From: Clostridium sp. KNHs205
GTDB taxonomy: Bacteria > Bacillota > Clostridia > Lachnospirales > Lachnospiraceae
Assembly: GCF_000702945.1 (NCBI RefSeq)
Contig: NZ_JNLE01000005.1
Coordinates: 1,178,001 to 1,242,000, forward strand
Direction: 5' to 3'
Length of the DNA stretch: 64,000 bases
Part shown: piece after piece, positions 1 through 8,827 of the stretch
Layout: each line of letters begins with the position of its first letter
How positions within the stretch are numbered: the first letter of the stretch is position 1
Made by a program: the position numbers and the translations under genes
The notes under the pieces: generated by a model
Told to the model about the DNA's origin: nothing
Seen by the model: only the letters and a program-made list of their open reading frames with translations
Database searches by the model: none

Positions 1-213
1 AGATGGTCTGATTTCTCTTATCTGGCAAAGGTCACGGATACCTTAAAAGAACAGCTCCAACAGCTGCAGTATCTGCCTCCTAATCCCAGAGAGCTGCTGC
101 TGCTTAAGTCTCTGCTTACACTAAAGTATCGTTTCGCTCTGTTATTTCTTCTATATTTTCAGCTGTTTCTAACAGGGTATATATATCGAAAACAGCGACA
201 CTGTATCAGTTGA
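1..213 (+). CDS. C-terminal end of a membrane protein (partial)
   Basis: An open frame runs from the first base to a TGA at 211-213 and gives 70 residues with no start codon needed inside the window. The C-terminal half holds one clear hydrophobic segment (about residues 45-62, rich in F, L and Y), followed by a short basic tail (YRKQRH). The first 40 residues look like an amphipathic, Gln- and Leu-rich stretch. I do not recognise the family. The gene would be the last of whatever lies upstream, and a long hairpin follows 8 bp after its stop. The call rests on the open frame and amino-acid composition only. Confidence 0.45.
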   Translation, partial: RWSDFSYLAKVTDTLKEQLQQLQYLPPNPRELLLLKSLLTLKYRFALLFLLYFQLFLTGYIYRKQRHCIS

Positions 214-220
214 ATTTCAC

Positions 221-280
221 TTTTACCTCTACCGGATATAAACCTTTGTTACTATGGCTTTATATCCGGCAGAGGTAAAA
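221..280. repeat. 22-bp-arm hairpin between convergent genes
   Basis: The arms at 221-242 and 259-280 are complementary over 22 bp with one mismatch, around a 16-base loop. The arms begin TTTTACC and end GGTAAAA, so the U-run lies on the 5' side in both directions. That is the reverse of an intrinsic terminator. It sits between the stop of the upstream gene (213) and the stop of the GNAT gene (319). It may still block transcription or stabilise 3' ends, or be a small palindromic element. Confidence 0.6.
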
Positions 281-318
281 TACATTAATTTTATAAGCAG
301 GTATTTTTCTATGAACTC

Positions 319-852
319 CTACAGTACCTTTTCATATAACTTATACCAGGGCAGTCCGTATTCGGCATAGCCTAAATCTACGGTTCCCACATACTCATAA
401 CCACACCGTTCATACAAACGGATTGCCGGATAATTCTTCTCGTATACATCCAGCCGGATTGCCTTCATTCCCTGTTTCCTGGCATGCTGTTCTGCAAAAT
501 TCATTAACGAATATCCGATTCCTCTCCTGACAAAATCCGGATGGACCGTCAGGGTATGGATGACAATAATCTTGTCATAAGAATACTCTGTATTCCAGGT
601 AACAGAGGTATAGGCTTCCTCCGGTTTATGGCTTAATATGACACTGCCTGCAATCCTTCCGTCACATCTTATCACATAGAGGTAGCCTTCCTCCACTCCT
701 TCAACAGCATTTTCCCTTACGGGATATACTCCCTTCTTAAAACCGGGATAATTTATACCAGCCTCCAGGGCATCATTCATTTCGTTGTAAAGCCTCTCTA
801 TTTCATCGATGTCAGATAACTTTCCTGCTTCAATTATAAATTCCATATCCAC
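319..852 (-). CDS. GNAT family N-acetyltransferase
   Basis: A single-domain GNAT protein of about 175 residues, predicted to transfer an acetyl group from acetyl-CoA to an unknown amine. The acetyl-CoA-binding signature RRGIGYSLM lies around residues 109-117, and the typical GNAT beta-strand/helix ending with YERCGYEYVG lies near residue 150. The start is uncertain: the longest frame uses GTG at 852, but ATG two codons further (846) is equally possible after the purine stretch GGGCAGAG. The leader holds copies of the dispersed intergenic repeat described at 893-1245. The substrate cannot be told from sequence. Confidence 0.85.
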   Translation of the reverse strand: MDMEFIIEAGKLSDIDEIERLYNEMNDALEAGINYPGFKKGVYPVRENAVEGVEEGYLYVIRCDGRIAGSVILSHKPEEAYTSVTWNTEYSYDKIIVIHTLTVHPDFVRRGIGYSLMNFAEQHARKQGMKAIRLDVYEKNYPAIRLYERCGYEYVGTVDLGYAEYGLPWYKLYEKVL

Positions 853-892
853 TCTGCCCTTTTTTAATTTATGTCTACCTCTTACTGCAAGA

Positions 893-1245
893 GGTACTGC
901 CTAAATAAGAAGTTGAAATTCCTTTATTTCACACCAGCAACATGCACACCTTAAGTGCTCCAATCAATCTTGGACATTGCTTTCTAATTTCCACACAGTT
1001 CTCATTGAAGATGCCCACTGCTATAAATCAGAGTGTGAATTACGCTTTTTAGTAATTTACATTAGCTCTAATTGCATGCCGTATCTGCCTGCAGAAGTGG
1101 CACTGCCATAAAACAGGGTGTAAATTACGCTTTTAGTAATACATACTAGCTCCCGTTGCATACCGTATCTGCCTGCAGAAGTGGCACTGCCATAAATCAG
1201 GTGTGAATTGCACCATTAGTAATTCATACTAGCTTCTATACAATA
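893..1245 (-). repeat. Intergenic leader-repeat array (type I, three tandem units)
   Basis: The gap between the GNAT gene and the helicase is filled by related units. Two copies beginning GTATCTGCCTGCAGAAGTGG (1081 and 1165) repeat with a period of 84 bp, and a third, diverged unit lies about 85 bp before them. The part at 893-1010 matches the element at 22612-22760 (shared stretches: TACTGCC-AAATAA, a TTTCACAC-AG block, GCTCCAATC, TTGCTTTCTAATTT). The array covers the 3' end of the helicase frame (stop at 1229) and the presumed leader of the GNAT gene. No protein-coding frame of note is present. Confidence 0.7.
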
Positions 1246-4200
1246 CATAATCCTGTATTTCTTTTTTAAAACCATACTTCTTAAAAATCTCCGCCATATC
1301 CTCCGGATATTCCTTCACAATAAGACGGTTTATCTGCGGAAACAGCCTTTTCTTATGAAAATCTCTGGTAAAGACCTCTAATAGACTATCCGCACCTTCC
1401 TTATCAAATATCCGTAGAATCTTTCCCTGACGCTCCATTACTGCAACAGTCACACCGCCTCTTAAAGCAATTATTGTACCCGGAACATTCATAAAACTTC
1501 TGCCCTCCCTGTGGGCAAGACATTTTCCCCAAGGCTGGCAGGGATCTATAGCCGGAAGCCAAATAAGCTGCTCCTTTGGATTTTCCAGAGCATACATCAC
1601 CCTTGCAAAGTCCTTCTCTCTGATAAACTGAACCCCTGACATACCTTCTATAAAATATCCCCGCCGTACCTGTCCGGTATATTCCCAGATTCTTAAGACC
1701 TCCAGTGCTTCCCCCCAGGTCATTCCCTGAACCGTTTCTCTGCAAAGTATAATCTTCCCCTCAAAGAGACGGTTAAGCTGCTCTTCTTTGCTCAGCCTTT
1801 TTAAAGGCCTGGTTAATTCCCATCTGCCGGTAGTCATAGCTTTTGCATGGATTCCAACTCTTTGCCTGGGAGAAGCTTTTTGAAGCTTGTCCCGGTTAAG
1901 CCACCACCTTACCGGCATAAAGCTATCAGTACAAACAAGGCCTTTTCCCGCTAAGTTAAGCAGATAGTCAAAGGGAGAATCTCCGCCTAATAGATCCCGG
2001 AACCTTTGCATAAAGCTGGCTCCTCTCTTAAGCAGTGCATCATAAAGGAGGCTTTCCTTCTTAGACAAATCAGAAACCTGTTCTGCCATATCCGCTTCCC
2101 AGTCAACCTCCTCATAGGAGTGAAAATATAAACCCTCCTTTTCCTCCAGACAATAGAAGTAGTTTCCCTGTCCCAGTACCTTATCAAGAAGCTCCTCTCT
2201 GTACTCGCTAATCCTTCCCGGTAGCAATACACTCTCCCATAGAGCCGGTGCATAAGACTGATCCTTTAACTGTTCTATTGCTTTTAAGGTCTGTTCTTCT
2301 TTTGTCCCCGGCTGTATTATCCGCTCTGCCAATAGGGCTGCATACCGTTCTGCTTTCTGGGTCCTGATCTGTGCTCTTTTATTCTTAATGGTTTCTCTTC
2401 TGGCTCTGTCATAAAGCTTGGCATGATAATACAAACCCTCTCTGTTAACTGCTTCCTCCCTTTCACACAACGCCGTCAGTATTTCCTCTCCCTCCAAGGG
2501 GGAGAGAAAATATCTTTCTGCTACCTCTTCACTTGAGTGAGCACCACGGTAACGGAGAAGCCTCCTCACGATAGGAAGCAGTTTCTCCATAACCTTGTGC
2601 TCTAAAGCCTGTTCATAGTCCCCTGCCTGTTCCGCGGCAATCCATAAACCAGGCTCAATATATAGCACCTGACCGCTTTCCGAAAGCTTTAACAGCCATT
2701 CAATGGGAACCTCAAGTTCACCGGCTATCAGATCTCCTTCTATCATTAGCAATGAATGGAGCTGTTTCTCATCCTCCGGTAATTTTTCCCTGACTGAAAT
2801 CATATCCAGATCTTCCTTTGCAGGCTCTATCATCTGAGCTTGTTTCAGCGCATCTTCTGCAGCAGCATAGATACCCTTTGTAGTGGGGGAATAATCATAC
2901 ATCATGGCTGCCTCTGTCTGCTGTCTAAAGGGAAGTGACATGGGGGAAGGCAGTTCCATATGAAGTTCTATGACCTTGATCTGTCCTGAACGCATACCTT
3001 CAAGAAGAAACTGAGTGCCTTCCAGATCCCAGTAATCCTCCAGGCATTCCCTTTTCGTCTCTCTGATTAGAGGGTGATCCATTCGTGTTACCAGACTATT
3101 GAGCATATCGGCACTTCTCATCCGCTGCACCCATAAAGGAGTACGTCCGCTCTTCTTAACTCCCATCATCATGGCTCTGGCTGAATTGTATCGAAAGTTC
3201 ATATTAAAGAGGGGTGTTGCCAGCAGTATTGCTTCCAGCACCTCTTTTGCCGTCTCAATGTTGATATTCTGGAGAATGCCCTCCGGCAGTTCCTCCTCAC
3301 CGTAGGGAAACAGAATAAAGCCGTCATCATCATCGCAATAGCTTACCGTCATACCCGTAATTCTTGCTGCCGTTTCCTGGGCTAGAATAGCTAAAGGCCC
3401 ATTGACTTTACGTCCAAAGACAGAATGTACGGTAATCTGGCTGCCGCCGTTTATGTCCTTAAAATGTTCTACAATAATAGTATTATCGTCCGGAAGTGTA
3501 CCGGTAGCATCAATCTGGCGTTTTAAGAATTCCTCCGCTCCTTTGGCTGCCGGTTCATTAAGACCAAGACTTAAGAGTTTCTCCAGTAACTTTCCTTCTT
3601 CGTAACTCTCCATAAGTTGCCTTAATATCTTTCCGAAGGCAAGGCCTGTCCTTATACCCCTGCCTTTAATTTCTCCCTTCCAGAAGGGAAGTCTTCCACC
3701 TGGGGCATTTACCTGGGTTACTACCACTGTATCCTTTTGAATACCGGTGATCTGCCAGGTAAAGGTGCCAAGAAGGAACCTGTCCCCTACGCGTGATTCA
3801 AAAATAAATTCTTCATCCAGTTCACCAAGTTTGACTCCGCTTTCCGACTTAACAGTATATAAGCCTTTATCCGGGATGGTTCCTCCGGCAGATATGGCAA
3901 GCATTCTGCTATAGGCATCTCCTTCCACCCTTTCATGGATTCGGTCATACAGGATTCTTGGCCTGACAGGCAGGTCTCTTTCGTGTTCATAGTCTCCTGC
4001 CAGCATGGCGAGAACTGCTTGCACCTCTTCTTTACCCACTTCCCTAAACGGATAGGCCCTTTTCGTGATTTCAAGTACTTCCTCGACAGTATAGCCTTCT
4101 CCCGAAGCCATGGAAACCAGATGCTGTGCCAGCACATCCAGGCAAAGTCTTGGAGGTTTGGCGTATTCCACCATTCCATGCCGTGCCACCTCGGCAGTAA

Positions 4201-5365
4201 GTCCGCAATATACTCCTTCGGCAGAAGCTCTTGGAAAGATATGCATTACACTTACCCGCCCGGGATTATGTCCTGCTCTTCCAAGCCTTTGAAGCGTTCC
4301 GGAGATGGAACTGGGACAACCTATCTGAAAGACTTCATCTATTTCACCTACATCGATTCCAAGTTCCATGGAGGAGGTAGCGCAAAGAAGCCGTAAAGAG
4401 CCCTCTCTTAAGGACTGCTCTACCGTAAGTCGCTGTTCCTTTGACAGACTGCCATGATGGGTTCTTGCAAAGCCATCACCGCCCAGCTGATTGATATAAT
4501 AGGCCAATTTCTCTGCATACCGCCTGCCTTCTACAAAGGCAATAACACTTTTGGTACCTCTGCAATAATCAAATATGGTTAAGGCTATTTCCTCCCAGAT
4601 AGGGTCCTTGGAGCTTTTCTTTCCGTAGGGTAATGGACTTGTTACTACTATTTCAACCTTTTTCTCCATTTTGGGGGCTATAATGGTAACCGCATCAGGA
4701 GAGAGATACTCTGCTGCCAGTTTAAGAGGTTCTATGGTAGCAGACAGTCCGATACGCTGCAGCGGTGCTGTACATAACTTGTCAAGCCTTGCAAGGGACA
4801 GCATAAGATGTGCTCCTCTTTTCGAATCAATCATAGCATGGAGTTCATCAATTATAATTGCTTTGGCTGTCTTTAGGATATTTTGACCGGATTTGCTGGT
4901 AAGCAGCAGATAAAGTGACTCCGGGGTAGTAATAAGAATATGGGGCGGTGTCTTAATCATAGACTTTCGCTCACCGGTAGTAGTATCACCGGTCCGAATG
5001 GCTACATTAATGTCAAAAGGGACACTTTCTCCGTATCCTGACTTTCTCTCCACCTCAGAGATACCATTTAAGGGTTTTCTTAAGTTTTCTCTGATATCTC
5101 CCGCCAGGGACTTAAGAGGAGAAATATAGATAACATAAAGCTCCTGCTTTAAGGTACCCTCTCTTGCTTTTTGCTTTAACCGGTCGATAAATACCAGGAA
5201 AGCCGACAGGGTCTTACCGGTACCGGTAGGTGCTGATACCAGTGTATTCTCACCTGCCGCAATAGCAGGCCAGGCTCCCTCCTGTACCTTAGTGGGAACA
5301 CCTATTTTCTGTGTGAACCATTCTTCCGTTATAGGGTGAAAGACAGATAATGCTTCCTTTGACAT
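1229..5365 (-). CDS. lhr: Large Lhr-family DEAD/DEAH-box helicase
   Basis: A 1378-residue superfamily 2 helicase of the Lhr (large helicase-related) type, which acts on DNA or DNA:RNA hybrids and is linked to repair. Visible motifs are Walker A SAPTGTGKT (residues 44-52), the DEAH-box variant DELH (173-176), SAT in GLSATIEP (about 206-213) and motif VI QRLGRAGH (about 360). These are followed by the Lhr winged-helix region and a very long C-terminal part with the DEAD/H-associated domain. The length is close to long bacterial Lhr proteins. ATG at 5365 follows AAGGAGG. It appears monocistronic. The two large antisense frames inside it are shadows. Confidence 0.88.
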   Translation of the reverse strand: MSKEALSVFHPITEEWFTQKIGVPTKVQEGAWPAIAAGENTLVSAPTGTGKTLSAFLVFIDRLKQKAREGTLKQELYVIYISPLKSLAGDIRENLRKPLNGISEVERKSGYGESVPFDINVAIRTGDTTTGERKSMIKTPPHILITTPESLYLLLTSKSGQNILKTAKAIIIDELHAMIDSKRGAHLMLSLARLDKLCTAPLQRIGLSATIEPLKLAAEYLSPDAVTIIAPKMEKKVEIVVTSPLPYGKKSSKDPIWEEIALTIFDYCRGTKSVIAFVEGRRYAEKLAYYINQLGGDGFARTHHGSLSKEQRLTVEQSLREGSLRLLCATSSMELGIDVGEIDEVFQIGCPSSISGTLQRLGRAGHNPGRVSVMHIFPRASAEGVYCGLTAEVARHGMVEYAKPPRLCLDVLAQHLVSMASGEGYTVEEVLEITKRAYPFREVGKEEVQAVLAMLAGDYEHERDLPVRPRILYDRIHERVEGDAYSRMLAISAGGTIPDKGLYTVKSESGVKLGELDEEFIFESRVGDRFLLGTFTWQITGIQKDTVVVTQVNAPGGRLPFWKGEIKGRGIRTGLAFGKILRQLMESYEEGKLLEKLLSLGLNEPAAKGAEEFLKRQIDATGTLPDDNTIIVEHFKDINGGSQITVHSVFGRKVNGPLAILAQETAARITGMTVSYCDDDDGFILFPYGEEELPEGILQNINIETAKEVLEAILLATPLFNMNFRYNSARAMMMGVKKSGRTPLWVQRMRSADMLNSLVTRMDHPLIRETKRECLEDYWDLEGTQFLLEGMRSGQIKVIELHMELPSPMSLPFRQQTEAAMMYDYSPTTKGIYAAAEDALKQAQMIEPAKEDLDMISVREKLPEDEKQLHSLLMIEGDLIAGELEVPIEWLLKLSESGQVLYIEPGLWIAAEQAGDYEQALEHKVMEKLLPIVRRLLRYRGAHSSEEVAERYFLSPLEGEEILTALCEREEAVNREGLYYHAKLYDRARRETIKNKRAQIRTQKAERYAALLAERIIQPGTKEEQTLKAIEQLKDQSYAPALWESVLLPGRISEYREELLDKVLGQGNYFYCLEEKEGLYFHSYEEVDWEADMAEQVSDLSKKESLLYDALLKRGASFMQRFRDLLGGDSPFDYLLNLAGKGLVCTDSFMPVRWWLNRDKLQKASPRQRVGIHAKAMTTGRWELTRPLKRLSKEEQLNRLFEGKIILCRETVQGMTWGEALEVLRIWEYTGQVRRGYFIEGMSGVQFIREKDFARVMYALENPKEQLIWLPAIDPCQPWGKCLAHREGRSFMNVPGTIIALRGGVTVAVMERQGKILRIFDKEGADSLLEVFTRDFHKKRLFPQINRLIVKEYPEDMAEIFKKYGFKKEIQDYVLYRS

Positions 5366-5763
5366 TACTCTGTACCTCCTTATAATTTAATCTGCCTGAA
5401 TCGAATCTTGCGTTTATGTGAGTTAGCCGATATGTGCCAGGCTGCCTCAAAAGATGTTATGCCGTGCCGGTCATTTCACTTTGTGGAATATAATAAGGAT
5501 ATTGTTACTACGCTCCAATATTGAAATGCCGAGTGTCCCAAGTGGTGTTCAACAGGGCAAAGGCTATTACTAATTATTGCTATTATAACAAATCTAAATC
5601 ACAGAAGATACTGATTTAGCACCTGGTTTCAATTTTATAGGGCATGCTTTATAATTCTCCATTAAAATTCATATAATTTATATTCAAATATCCAGACAGA
5701 CTACAAAAAATGGTTGATTATGCGATTTAATATGATAAAATTAAATCAATTAGAGAAAATTGG
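5366..5763. other. Intergenic region without a recognised gene
   Basis: This divergent gap between the helicase and the chemoreceptor is about 490 bp long. It has no ORF with a ribosome binding site. The 5400-5560 part is relatively GC-rich and may be a decayed copy of the intergenic repeats found elsewhere, but I could not align it convincingly. From 5640 onward it is AT-rich and leads into the chemoreceptor promoter. Confidence 0.4.
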
Positions 5764-5792
5764 CTGACAAAAACCAATTGTAATTATATAAT
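5764..5792 (+). promoter_or_regulatory. Sigma-A-type promoter of the chemoreceptor gene
   Basis: The -35 box CTGACA (5764-5769) and the perfect -10 box TATAAT (5787-5792) are separated by 17 bp. The start codon of the chemoreceptor lies 65 bp further on, after AAGGAAG. Clostridial chemotaxis genes often use other sigma factors, so this housekeeping-type promoter is worth noting. Confidence 0.6.
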
Positions 5793-5857
5793 ACTAAATA
5801 GTACTAAATTACCATGACCCTCAAATCAATTGCCATGAGCAAGCAAAGGAAGTACAT

Positions 5858-7654
5858 ATGAAAACACAAAAGACGAGTATTACAAAGAAATTAATTCTAG
5901 GTGTATCTCTTACCCTTATAGCCTCTCTGTTAATTATCTCCCTCATCGATTATGCTATAGCAAGCTATGAAATCAATCGTTCGAATCATATTCTGCTAAA
6001 GAATGCAATCGAAACCTCCCTGTATGAGATAAAGAAAGATTACAGCTATGCCACCAGTGAAGATGCCTGGATGACCGAAGAAGCTGCAAAAAAAGCAGCA
6101 CTGCAGACCATCAACGAATTTATGACAGGTGTTTCTGAAACAGCTGCCTCTGATACCGATGGAACCTCAAGCGCTACAGTAGACACAGAATCTCTGGAAC
6201 CGGTATTAAGCCTTGGTAAGAACGGTTATTTCTTTATCACCGATACCAAAGGGGATATCGTATTTCATCCTTTTCTGAAAGATAATCTATATAACCTGAA
6301 ATCCCAGGACGGACGTCTGATTATACAAGAGCTTATAACCCTTGCCAGGAATGGCGGCGGTGAGCTGAAATACTCTCTTGACAGTGAGAACAGTACGGTA
6401 TCAGAGAGCAGAACCGTTTACACCAAATATTTCCCCCAGTGGGACTGGGTCGTTACGGCTGTAATTTATGATTCGGATCTGCTTCGAGGACCGGACAGAA
6501 TATTTCAGAGCAATCTGGCTGCTTTAGCTGTAATTCTTATTGTCTCCATATCTATTATTGTATTAATCGCAAGAAGAATTACCGCTCCCATCAAATCCAT
6601 AGCAAACTCCCTGCATCTGGTGTCTGAGGGTGACCTTACAGTAAGCAAGATTTATGTAAAATCCAATGATGAAACCAAGCTTCTGGGAGACAGTGTAAAT
6701 CTGCTTATTGATAAATTCCACGGAATAGCAACCTCCCTGAACCAGTCCAGCAACAGCTTAAGCAGCTTTTCCTCTGAACTGAAAGCTTCCTATGATGCAG
6801 CAACAGAGGCAAGCTCCGCAATAGCAGCATCCATTGTACAGATTGCTTCCTCCAGCGATGAACAGGTAAAAGACATCTATGAAGGTGTAACGGAAATGAA
6901 TGTGCTGGGAGAACACATCAAGGAAACTGCAAATGAAAGCAAAACTGCCAGAAACAGCGCCGAGAAAACTCTTGCCTTAAAGGAATCGGGTATTGCCTCT
7001 GTCGGAGCCCTAAAGGAAATTAGCCTTGAAAATCAACAGACTTCTCTGCAATTAGAAGCTGCTATCGCTGCCATGAACAAGCAGGCCCAGGATATAGGAA
7101 CCATTGTTACAGTAATCGCTCAGATAGCAGGCCAGACAAATCTGCTGGCTTTGAATGCAAGCATAGAAGCTGCAAGGGTAGGGGAAGAAGGGAAAGGTTT
7201 TGCCGTTGTAGCCAGTGAAATAAGAAAGCTGGCCAATGAAACTGCCTTAGCTGTAGAAAATATCAGTAAAATGGTTACTGAGGTACAGGAGCAGTCAGCG
7301 AACGCAGAAAGCTTTGTTAAAATAAGCGCTGTAAGCGCAGCTAGGATAAGTGATAACGTTGATCAGACTGAAACCGCCTTCTACAGTATCGCTGAAGAAC
7401 TTAAAAATCTGGTATGCGATATCAACAGCATAGCTGAATACAATAGTGCAATTGATCAGAAAAAGGATACCCTGTCCCTACTCCTGCATGAGCTTTCAAA
7501 ACAGACAGAAGAGGTTTCCAGTTCTATTGAAGAAATTACTTCTTCCTCCGAACAGCACAATTTTGTAATGAAAAATATTGCTGACAGTGTTACCCTGCTT
7601 CATGATATGACAGAGAATTTAAATAGCATGATTGGTGTTTTTAAAGTAAATTAG
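5858..7654 (+). CDS. Methyl-accepting chemotaxis protein with Cache sensor
   Basis: A 598-residue transmembrane chemoreceptor. The order is: TM helix 1 (about residues 12-34), an extracytoplasmic Cache-type sensor (35-215) with the typical KNGYFFITDTKG segment at 121-132, TM helix 2 (about 217-237), HAMP (238-290), and a cytoplasmic signalling domain. The conserved signalling tip includes QTNLLALNASIEAAR and GKGFAVVASEIRKLA in the 415-455 region. It should bind a small extracellular ligand and control CheA. No che gene is adjacent, so it is an orphan receptor. The ligand is not predictable. It has its own promoter upstream and a strong terminator downstream. Confidence 0.93.
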   Translation: MKTQKTSITKKLILGVSLTLIASLLIISLIDYAIASYEINRSNHILLKNAIETSLYEIKKDYSYATSEDAWMTEEAAKKAALQTINEFMTGVSETAASDTDGTSSATVDTESLEPVLSLGKNGYFFITDTKGDIVFHPFLKDNLYNLKSQDGRLIIQELITLARNGGGELKYSLDSENSTVSESRTVYTKYFPQWDWVVTAVIYDSDLLRGPDRIFQSNLAALAVILIVSISIIVLIARRITAPIKSIANSLHLVSEGDLTVSKIYVKSNDETKLLGDSVNLLIDKFHGIATSLNQSSNSLSSFSSELKASYDAATEASSAIAASIVQIASSSDEQVKDIYEGVTEMNVLGEHIKETANESKTARNSAEKTLALKESGIASVGALKEISLENQQTSLQLEAAIAAMNKQAQDIGTIVTVIAQIAGQTNLLALNASIEAARVGEEGKGFAVVASEIRKLANETALAVENISKMVTEVQEQSANAESFVKISAVSAARISDNVDQTETAFYSIAEELKNLVCDINSIAEYNSAIDQKKDTLSLLLHELSKQTEEVSSSIEEITSSSEQHNFVMKNIADSVTLLHDMTENLNSMIGVFKVN

Positions 7655-7666
7655 TTATATTTATTT

Positions 7667-7729
7667 AAAACAAAGCATCATACCGTCAGTTTTATATATG
7701 AATATTGGCTGGGTATTATGCTTTGTTTT
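7667..7729 (+). terminator. Intrinsic terminator of the chemoreceptor gene
   Basis: The arms AAAACAAAGCAT (7667-7678) and ATGCTTTGTTTT (7718-7729) pair perfectly over 12 bp and are followed by ATTTCTTT. The hairpin starts 12 bp after the stop codon. Confidence 0.8.
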
Positions 7730-8017
7730 ATTTCTTTACAACATCTGCTGCTTCTTCACTGCTTTTTCACTGCTTCTCCTGTGCAAACACCTGCTACTAA
7801 TATACCATAGCCTGGAACCAGCTGCTTCCCCTTCACAATTGACACTATTATGAAAAAGATGTATCATTCCCATAGAAACTTTCTCCATAACAAACAACCA
7901 TAATGGTGTTGTTATACAATGAAATGGTCTGAGATCTTTACTCAGCACAGCTTCTATTAAAGATAATGCTCTTTATACTTTACTGTTACTATACTGGATG
8001 TAGGAAAGGAACAAAAG
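7730..8017. other. Leader region of the nitroreductase gene
   Basis: About 290 bp without a credible gene. A 70-residue minus-strand frame here has no ribosome binding site and is rich in His, Cys and Arg, so it is rejected. Around 7890-7915 a partly symmetric sequence built from AACAACCAT and ATGGTGTTGTT could be an operator. The ribosome binding site AGGAAAGG lies just before the nitroreductase ATG. Confidence 0.35.
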
Positions 8018-8638
8018 ATGAATGAATTTTTGAAAATAGTTACCGAACGCAGATCTGCCAATAAATTTATAAAGGGTGAAAAAATACCAAGACAGGATTT
8101 TGAAGCAATCTTTGAAAATCTTTCTCAGGCACCCTCCTGCTTTAACCTGCAGCATGCTCATTATTACATAGGCGAAAGTGACTGGGCAATTGAAGAGTTG
8201 TTTCAGGCAGCTTACAGGCAATACAAGGTTTCAACCGCTTCTGCTGTTATCATAGTGACCGGTGACCTGGATGCTTATAAAAAAGCAGTGGAGATTTATG
8301 AAAGCTCCAGACTGCTTAACATCATCGACCAGGAAGAGTATGACAGCATGCTCGCTTCTATTTACTCCCTGTATGAGAACGGCGGTGAACCCTTTCAGAG
8401 AGATGAAGCAATTCGCAATGCCTCCCTATCCGCCATGCTGTTCATGCTGTTGGCAAAAGATCTTAACTGGGATACCTGCCCTATGATTTACTTTGATCAG
8501 GATAAGGTTAAAGAAATATTTAATATACCCGAGAATGAAATTCCTGTACTTATGATTACTATGGGTAAAATGGATAAATCCAGTTTCCGTGTCAGAGGAT
8601 ATCGTAAACCCGCCAGTGAGTATGTTGAGTATAAATAA
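8018..8638 (+). CDS. Nitroreductase-family flavoprotein
   Basis: A 206-residue protein of the FMN-dependent nitroreductase fold, likely reducing nitro compounds, quinones or related electrophiles with NAD(P)H in the cytoplasm. The N-terminal ERRSANKFIKG motif is the usual FMN-phosphate-binding segment of the family. A second conserved block, PVLMITMGK, appears near residue 180. The size is normal. ATG at 8018 follows AGGAAAGGAAC at good spacing. It stands alone between two terminators, so it is probably transcribed singly. The physiological substrate is unknown. Confidence 0.85.
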   Translation: MNEFLKIVTERRSANKFIKGEKIPRQDFEAIFENLSQAPSCFNLQHAHYYIGESDWAIEELFQAAYRQYKVSTASAVIIVTGDLDAYKKAVEIYESSRLLNIIDQEEYDSMLASIYSLYENGGEPFQRDEAIRNASLSAMLFMLLAKDLNWDTCPMIYFDQDKVKEIFNIPENEIPVLMITMGKMDKSSFRVRGYRKPASEYVEYK

Positions 8639-8676
8639 TAAACCCAGGGGCAGCTGTTTCAGTGCTGCTACATAAT

Positions 8677-8740
8677 AAAAGCTCTGGTGATTTTCCGGCT
8701 ATGATACTATAATCATAATCCTGAAAATTCCGGAGCTTTT
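8677..8740. terminator. Bidirectional terminator
   Basis: The arms AAAAGCTC (8677-8684) and GAGCTTTT (8733-8740) close a long imperfect stem-loop with further pairing inside (GATTTTC/GAAAAT, ATGAT/ATCAT). With A-runs and T-runs on the outside in both directions, it can serve both the nitroreductase gene and the converging transporter operon. Confidence 0.7.
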
Positions 8741-8827
8741 TAGCTTTTAAAATTCACTTTTTACGGAAACCAACTCTTACCAATCAACTTAATTCTCTTC
8801 GCCTTTATAAATATATCTGTCCTTGTC

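Noticed and set aside
3787..4396. Overlapping frames of 130 and 153 codons inside the helicase region
   Set aside because: They lie in other frames of a gene with full helicase motifs, have no ribosome binding sites, and their translations are low-complexity shadows.
7736..7948. 70-codon minus-strand frame before the nitroreductase gene
   Set aside because: It lacks a ribosome binding site and has improbable composition.
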